From positions 62,500,171-62,564,170 of the forward strand of contig CM055101.1 of the NCBI GenBank assembly GCA_029204225.1: a DNA stretch of 64,000 bases, given 5' to 3'. The position numbers and the translations under genes are program-made. The DNA comes from Diphasiastrum complanatum. Taxonomy: Eukaryota > Streptophyta > Lycopodiopsida > Lycopodiales > Lycopodiaceae. Each line of letters starts with the position of its first letter. Position 1 is the stretch's first letter. Shown in pieces: positions 58,301 to 64,000 of the stretch. The notes beneath the pieces were generated by a model, which made no database searches, was not told the origin of the DNA, and saw only the letters and a list, made by a program, of their open reading frames with translations.

Positions 58301-60261
58301 TGATTACTACTGATACCATGTCTTCCACAAGTCTTAAGTTCTGAAGGTACCCACATATGGACACCCTCTCAATATTATGCTACAAGGAGTCCCACTTGCT
58401 TATGGACAGTTCACATTCCATGCAACTTACTTCGGAGGACTATTCCCATCACCATGGAGACAGCCCGAGAGAGACCGAATTGGGCGGGCCATAGTACACA
58501 TCTCTAGTAGTACCAGGCAGCAAAAGTAGGTACCTACTAGGACTGAGCTTCCACACAATGCAAGAAGTATCATAGTACCTAAGAGCTCATTTCTCTCTGA
58601 AATTCAACCTGAACAAACCTATGGCGAGCGAAACGAAGCCTGACATAAACGTCTTGCCCCTCACTACTCTATATATTTATGATCATGGTTACTGATTCAA
58701 AAACATTTTCAATATGGCACCCCATTAACAGGAAGCGCCAAATAAGAAAATGTGGGAATGCTGCATTCTGCACTGCACACATTTGGATTTGTGATACAAA
58801 ATCTATGTGCTGCTCATCAAAGTAATATAAATTTTGAAGTGCACAATTCATCAACTGTTGTCAGACTTTAAAGGTTCAACTGCCAGGATTGTCATACCTT
58901 GGCAGAGGGCAGAGCAGAGACATAAACATTCTGATTAGCTGACACTTTCTTCGGTGAAATATCTGGAATAGTTGGGAATAAGGCTTTCCGCGGTGATTCA
59001 AATCCTCTGCCTGTAAAATGTGCAGCACAAAAATGTATGCTATAAAGCTAAAATAGACTAGGAATAACCCAAAACGTTTATTCAAGGGCTTTAAGCAAGC
59101 TAGATATCTAAATTATCGTCAAACTCGCACAAAATAGACCAATAAATAAAACAGCATGCAAGATCAAACTGTCATACTCTCAGCAAGCTTGACAATCTTC
59201 ATAAAATTCTAGAGTTGCATTTCTTTAGTCATACCTATTACAGGGTCAAATATAATCTTTTCTAATGTTCAGAATGGAGACATACATTAGGTCCAAGGTA
59301 AGTTTTAGGCAAGTTAAGTTTTAAGCCATACACTCTACCAAGGGGAAGAACTACTGCAAGAATATGAATGCTCACATCATTAATACCCATCAAGAGGCCC
59401 CATACTACAAACATGATTCTGAATTTCTATTTCTGCAATACGAAAATGTAGGCATGTTCAATGCCAGCTATAGCCTATAAACAAACAGAATAGGTAGATT
59501 TGATAGATGTTTCCAAGATATAGATTGATGTCAGTATACACTTTCACAATAAAGGTTAGAAACATCTATTGAATTCAAGCATGATTGATTTTGCTCATCA
59601 TAACACTTTTGTTCAATTATTTGGAGTGAGCGAGCATTCACTTTCACTTACAGGCTCGTAGGTTTCTCTGGCCTAGAGGCTAGCACTAACAGCTTAGAAA
59701 AAGAAAACTAGCAAAGAAATTTATTATGTGGATGACATGAATTTCATATACAGGTTACAGACTTACAAAGACAGCAAAATGTGAACCAGAAACTGTTCAG
59801 GAAAGTTATCATCGCAGAGACAATGCAGCTGTCGTATCAACCTCAGAAAACATAGTGGAGTATAAAAGATTACCCTCGGTTTTCTCTCCTTCGTCAATAT
59901 CCTGACTGTTATTTGAAACACTGGCTAAAGTTTTTCCAAGATAGAACAGAATGCATTTTGTTGCATGCACAAAGACTTCATTATAAAATCTTACAAGATC
60001 CACAGTTTCTTTGCCAGTTGGTTTCTGTTGACAACAACAACACATATCAGTTCAGGATTTAGCAGCTAGTGCAGCTGCACAAAGTTAATGATATATTCAA
60101 GCCCTTACAAGACCAGAATCCACAGCGAATAAGAGCAAGTGACAAACCCCCTCTTTTTGTGTCAGATTGATGAAAACATTACGAAATACATGAGGCTTTG
60201 CATGAGGTTGACACTTGTAGTGAATAATAATCTCACGGAACGTTATGTTGCCCTTCCTAAC
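55353..60261 (-). CDS. RBR: Retinoblastoma-related protein, last five exons
   Basis: C-terminal part of a plant retinoblastoma-related protein, the nuclear pocket protein that holds E2F/DP factors and gates S-phase entry. Exons: 60261-60109, 60024-59874, 59010-58898, 55843-55725 and 55554-55353; all four junctions use GT-AG and agree in phase. Exon 1 ends pocket B ([27 protein letters not shown]). Exon 2 has [20 protein letters not shown]. Exon 3 has the RB C-terminal hallmark [20 protein letters not shown]. Exon 4 has [20 protein letters not shown] then [11 protein letters not shown]. The last exon is a serine-rich tail ending FKKPRRD. The FYNEVF region departs from the usual FYNEIFIPSVKPLL-type sequence. 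Upstream exons were not found to 64000, so the gene continues past the edge or this is a partial copy. Confidence 0.88.
56400..57140 (-). mobile_element. LINE endonuclease relic in the large RBR intron
   Basis: The minus-strand translation at 57066-56815 contains [18 protein letters not shown], the GDxN block of an APE-type LINE endonuclease. It continues [15 protein letters not shown] and, after a stop, [16 protein letters not shown], matching the GSSVIDYVLVS region of the same domain. Reverse transcriptase is not seen. It is a broken, 5' fragment lying in the 3054-bp intron between RBR exons 3 and 4, in the same orientation as the host gene. Confidence 0.6.
57330..57900 (-). mobile_element. 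Copia reverse-transcriptase relic in the large RBR intron
   Basis: The minus-strand translation near 57520-57320 reads [37 protein letters not shown] and [12 protein letters not shown], the YGLKQAPRAWY and YVDDL blocks of Copia reverse transcriptase. Broken and short. It lies next to the LINE relic, inside the same intron. Confidence 0.75.
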
Positions 60262-60610
60262 CTGAACTCCAAGATCAAAAGCAGTCATTGTCAAAAAGAT
60301 AAACTTGAACTAGAAATATAAAGTTTATAGTCAGTACACTTCTTTGATTGTTCACCATAAATTAATCAATAAAATGCAGTTACGTAATGAAACCAATCAT
60401 CATGTATAAGAGCCTTAAATTGGAGGGAGGAGGAATGAAACTCACAATTAAGCTATGCTTTGAAACTTGTTAGCCAAGCTTTAACATTTAGCAGAAAGTG
60501 AGACCCCGGCATAGAGGCATCAAGACCTAAGACCCTGGCTTGGACTAGACAATTTACTGGATATGAAATTATCTTACCAACTGACTACCAAATCATTGTC
60601 ATGTTACTAT

Positions 60611-60711
60611 TCCCTTGCAGTGGTTTACCCTTCAACACCCACAGCTATAATATCAAAATATCCCTTGCAGTGTTTACCCTTCACCACCCACATAGCTACA
60701 ATATCAAAATA
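60611..60711. repeat. Tandem duplication, 50-bp period
   Basis: TCCCTTGCAGTG-TTTACCCTTCA-CACCCACA-AGCTA-AATATCAAAATA occurs at 60611 and again at 60661. It lies upstream of the first visible RBR exon. Non-coding. Confidence 0.85.
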
Positions 60712-62094
60712 TACTGGCTTGTGCGCACCACAAGCATAGAACACTGTTCTGTAGCTTTTCGTGTGGAAGATATTATTCTGTACATATAAAAGGTACTTTG
60801 TTCCATATGTCCAGAACGGAACTTGAAGAAAAATTGGAGTTCGGTGTTTTTTCACGTCAAATCGATTTAATGCTACCCTAGAATTGAATGCAGGAATAAA
60901 TCAATTTGAATAGCAGACATGAATCCAGCAAGAATCAATTTGAATAGCAGATATGAAATCTTGATGAATCAAGCAGCCTTGGGGTCATTTACATTATTTC
61001 GCCCTGTTTGGTGATAGCACGTTTTTGCGATTTGGAACAGCCTCAAGGGCTGTGTTTTCAGCTACAGAATGTAACTATCACTGCTCTTCTTGCCAAATCA
61101 ATTCCTAAACATCCGCTAGTATCTGCCAAATCGATCCCTTAAAGGCTACACTTATTTAGGGTTCAAAACAGGCTAGGGAGTTTTTACAAGAAAACTACAA
61201 ACTAAACATCAAATACATACATATTATACAAATTTGCTAAGCGAAAAATTTGTAAAGAACGACGTTCTATACATGCCCATGCTACCAAGGAACAAACAAC
61301 ATTGTAGTTTTGCTTTTTGTGAACAAAATAATGGTTAAATTGTAACCGCATTGAATAGCAGAAATTCAGTGTATCAGCCAACTCAACAGATAATTATGGT
61401 ACAACTCATGCTAGAGAATAAGTTGATGATCAAACTCTGGTAAAGAAATGAGTTTCTTTTTCCTTTAGCATGTCCCAATGTGTGCAGTGCATTGGACTCA
61501 AACTCCCCACCCCAGGGAGAGGAAATAAAACCTCACCAGCTCATCAATTATTGGAGGCCTCCGGTATAGTAATAATTAAGAAACCAGAAATGATATAAAT
61601 CCTGCTGCCAGAAAAAAATGGCACATAACAGATGAAACCCAACCACTCGATATCAAAAAGGCTGTTCTCATTTATCAAACCAAAGCCGCTGTTGAATGAA
61701 AGGTGTCATATTCGTGGTGATACAGAATTCTTCTCTAGAAGAATACTAGCACAACCTAGCCTGTTTTAAAAGCTATGCTAATCTGACACAAACAAGAAAT
61801 GCCTATAATGTTAACTAAACTGAACTGTCCAATGTCAACAATACCTTATTTGGAAATCTCAAACAAGAGAGAAACTATAAGCTACTGCATATGAATAACA
61901 AATGTTAGATTTTGTAAAGCGCCCACCAGACAATGATGGACAGAAGATTGAAGAATCATACAACAGTCTCCAACTAAGATCACTGTATGATAATCAGTAA
62001 GTTGAGCATATGATTAACTGTAGATGCTCTCTCAAAGGAACTACGAGTAGCACCCTAAAGAACTCCAGAAACTGTTCCAAATGCCTACAAGTCA
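60712..62094. other. Presumed RBR intron or upstream sequence, no exon found
   Basis: I looked on the minus strand for the RBR pocket-B exons that should precede the exon at 60261 (for example a CSLYGVAK-type sequence) and did not find them. Only short repeats such as ATCAATTTGAATAGCAGA-ATGAA (about 60898 and 60936) are seen. Confidence 0.4.
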
Positions 62095-62381
62095 CTGTAC
62101 CTCATAGTTACGAAGGAACTCATTATCACTCCTTGGGAACGTGTTCCCGTGTTCCCACACACAAGGAACAATGTTCAAAATTGTGTAAGTTCATGTATAT
62201 AGACCTTTAATTTGAACATGTGAACTATGAAGTTGTTCAAAACACTAGAAACGCTTTACTTTTTTATCATTTTATATTTTTTGATGATCACATGGCATTC
62301 CCATGTTCCCACTTTTTACGTTCCCGTTCCCAAGGTCCACACATTCCCTCGTTCAGGTTCCTTGGCAACCATGCTGTACCT
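62095..62381. mobile_element. hAT-type MITE with exact 8-bp target-site duplication
   Basis: The element spans 62103-62373 (271 bp). Its ends are CATAGTTACGAAGGAACTC on the left and, read from the other strand, CATGGTTGCCAAGGAACCTG on the right. A further inner inverted pair is CCTTGGGAACG / CGTTCCCAAGG. Both sides are flanked by CTGTACCT (62095-62102 and 62374-62381), an exact 8-bp duplication as made by hAT transposases. There is no coding capacity. The structure is clear enough to call it a non-autonomous hAT element. Confidence 0.85.
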
Positions 62382-62689
62382 ACAGTGTTCTCAGGATAGT
62401 TGAGAAATCCTTCTTAAAAGGTTTAGGGATGACATCCACATAGCAAAAGTCCCCAAGAGGCCGCCCTACCACTGGGCCTAATGGCCCATAAGGCATATTC
62501 TTATCCACTTAAATGAACCATGTAGTAATGTTTTGTAGGTGCAAAATAATATAACGGCCCCAATAATGAATAACCAGGTCTGCTTCATACTCTCCCTTAC
62601 TAATTAAAACGTTTGTGCTAAATGTGAGACAAAATGTAGAATTATATCATATATGAAACATTCTGTAAAATGCAAGCTAAACTAGATGC

Positions 62690-63600
62690 CAAAAAATTTG
62701 GACTCCTTAGCATAGAGTAATTCCTGCTGGAGTTTTGTCAAGACAATTTTGATATGTTCTATGTGTTCCTCAAAGGTTTTACTGTGAATGAGAATATCAT
62801 CTAAAAACACTACCACAAACTTCCCCAAACAAGGACGAAATAAATCGTTCATCATTTGCTAGAGCGTTCATTAACCCAAAAGGCAACACTAAGAACTCAT
62901 AATGACCAAATCTGGTATGAAATCCAGTTTTCTGCACATCTTCCGATTTAATTCTTATCTGATGGTACCCTGTTCTGAGATCAACATTAGTGAAGTACTT
63001 CGCCCCACCTAAGCGATCAACCAAGTCGTCCATCCTAGGTAACAGATATAAATTCTTAATAGTTATCTTATTTAGTCCTTATAATCCAGACACATCTGGA
63101 ACCCTCCATCCTTCGCTTTCAAAAGAATAGGAGCGCCCCATGGTGACTACTAAGTTGGATATGTCCCATCCTCAAATAATTTTCTATGTGATTGGCAATC
63201 TCTATCTCCTCCTCCTGAGAAAACCTATAAAGTTGTCTAGAGGTAGGTTGACTACCAGGAATTGGCTCTATTATGTGGTCTACAAACCTAGATGGTGGTA
63301 AACATAAGGTAATTCAGTTGGAAAAAAATCTTGAAAGTCACTTATGATCTGATTTTTCATTGTTTGTTTCCAATCTAAAATTACTGAGTTCAGCATTGCA
63401 AAGAATTCACAATTGTTGGGATACATTTCAAAAACATCCACAATAGGTATTGCAAACATAGAAAAAACTCCATACTGCGAATTGTGAAATGCCTCTATTA
63501 TATTAACTTTAGAAATCATACGGGTCCCCTGGTGTCCATCCCAGTTATTGGCCTTGGCCAATGCCATGGCCCTCGGCCCCTAGTAACTAGTCTGATGGAT
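62690..63600 (-). mobile_element. Gypsy (chromovirus-like) reverse-transcriptase relic
   Basis: Broken Gypsy fragment on the minus strand. From upstream to downstream: a linker containing PIPGSQPTSRQLYRFSQEEE (near 63250-63190), GAPILLKAKDGGFQMCLDY (near 63130-63080), [20 protein letters not shown] then [18 protein letters not shown] and [10 protein letters not shown] (63033-62860), and [18 protein letters not shown] (near 62810-62750). The [24 protein letters not shown] block is typical of chromovirus-type plant Gypsy. If RBR continues to the right it lies in an RBR intron. Confidence 0.88.
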
Positions 63601-64000
63601 GAACAGAATCACTTCCAAAAAATGTAAAATTGACCAATTTTCTATGATCTTAAATCATCACTTTTTGGTACTTTAAGGTTCCAAGTCTCCAACTCACCTC
63701 CTGAAGCTAGCCCCTTAAACAAAATAAATCATTATGCACCTACAACCATTGTTCCAAATAAGAAAAAAGTATCTTCGTAGTGTCATTGTTTCACTTCATT
63801 AGATGGATACCTCTGGCAAGAATCTCCACCACTCATTTATCATTGACAAATGTCAAATTGGCTATTGAACTTCAAGGAACTTGTAGCCTAGTGGGTGTGA
63901 GGTTTGTCAGTTAGATGTGGTCAATCTAGTTAGCGGAGGTCGTCTATGCAAACAATTTTCTAGTAGCTAATGATTTTCTTTACAAGAATATGGGGAAAAA
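63600..64000. other. No gene identified
   Basis: Short non-coding stretch at the window edge. It may be further upstream Gypsy sequence on the minus strand, but no conserved block is readable. Confidence 0.35.

Overview
This is a land-plant nuclear window. Three plant gene families are present with plant-type introns: a TMK-class LRR receptor kinase, an RRP1/NOP52 nucleolar protein and a retinoblastoma-related protein (RBR). There is also a block of degenerate TTTAGGG telomere-type repeats and a dense, old layer of Copia and Gypsy LTR retroelements. The DNA is AT-rich, the introns can be long (one RBR intron is 3.05 kb), and most transposon coding is decayed. I cannot place the plant more finely than vascular plant from the sequence alone.

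Layout. 0.75-3.84 kb: TMK-like receptor kinase (minus strand, two exons, apparently complete). Its upstream region carries 71-bp tandem repeats, a CT microsatellite and a palindromic segment with two 12-bp G-box palindromes. 5-13 kb: decayed repeats, a 450-bp interstitial telomere-like block, tandem duplications and LTR pieces. 12.6-13.6 kb: Gypsy gag relic. 13.7-17.3 kb: an intron-bearing cut-and-paste DNA transposon whose putative transposase shows a plausible D, D, E set plus a CLYC zinc-type motif, followed by a shorter second copy. 17.3-22.4 kb: pieces of spliced genes I cannot name, mixed with a Copia LTR fragment and a dispersed repeat. 22.5-25 kb: Copia relic. 28.4-30.4 kb: intact single-exon RRP1/NOP52 gene with a CT-rich leader and a telo-box just upstream. 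33-44.3 kb: three Copia fossils, one a mosaic. 44.8-45.4 kb: a miniature LTR element (TRIM-like) with only 47 bp between its repeats. 46.1-53.5 kb: Gypsy fossils in head-to-head arrangement. 55.35-60.26 kb: the last five exons of an RBR gene on the minus strand, with LINE and Copia relics in its large intron. 62.1-62.4 kb: a hAT-type MITE with an exact 8-bp target duplication. 62.7-63.6 kb: chromovirus-like Gypsy RT relic.

The host genes are not an operon and need not act together. TMK is a plasma-membrane receptor kinase linked in known plants to auxin signalling, RRP1/NOP52 acts in nucleolar pre-rRNA processing, and RBR is the E2F-binding cell-cycle brake. RRP1 and RBR both belong to growth control in a broad sense, but nothing here shows direct coupling. 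The best candidates for something little described are the DNA transposon at 13.7-17.3 kb, the miniature LTR element at 44.8 kb, and the unnamed spliced gene ends around 17.3-22.4 kb.
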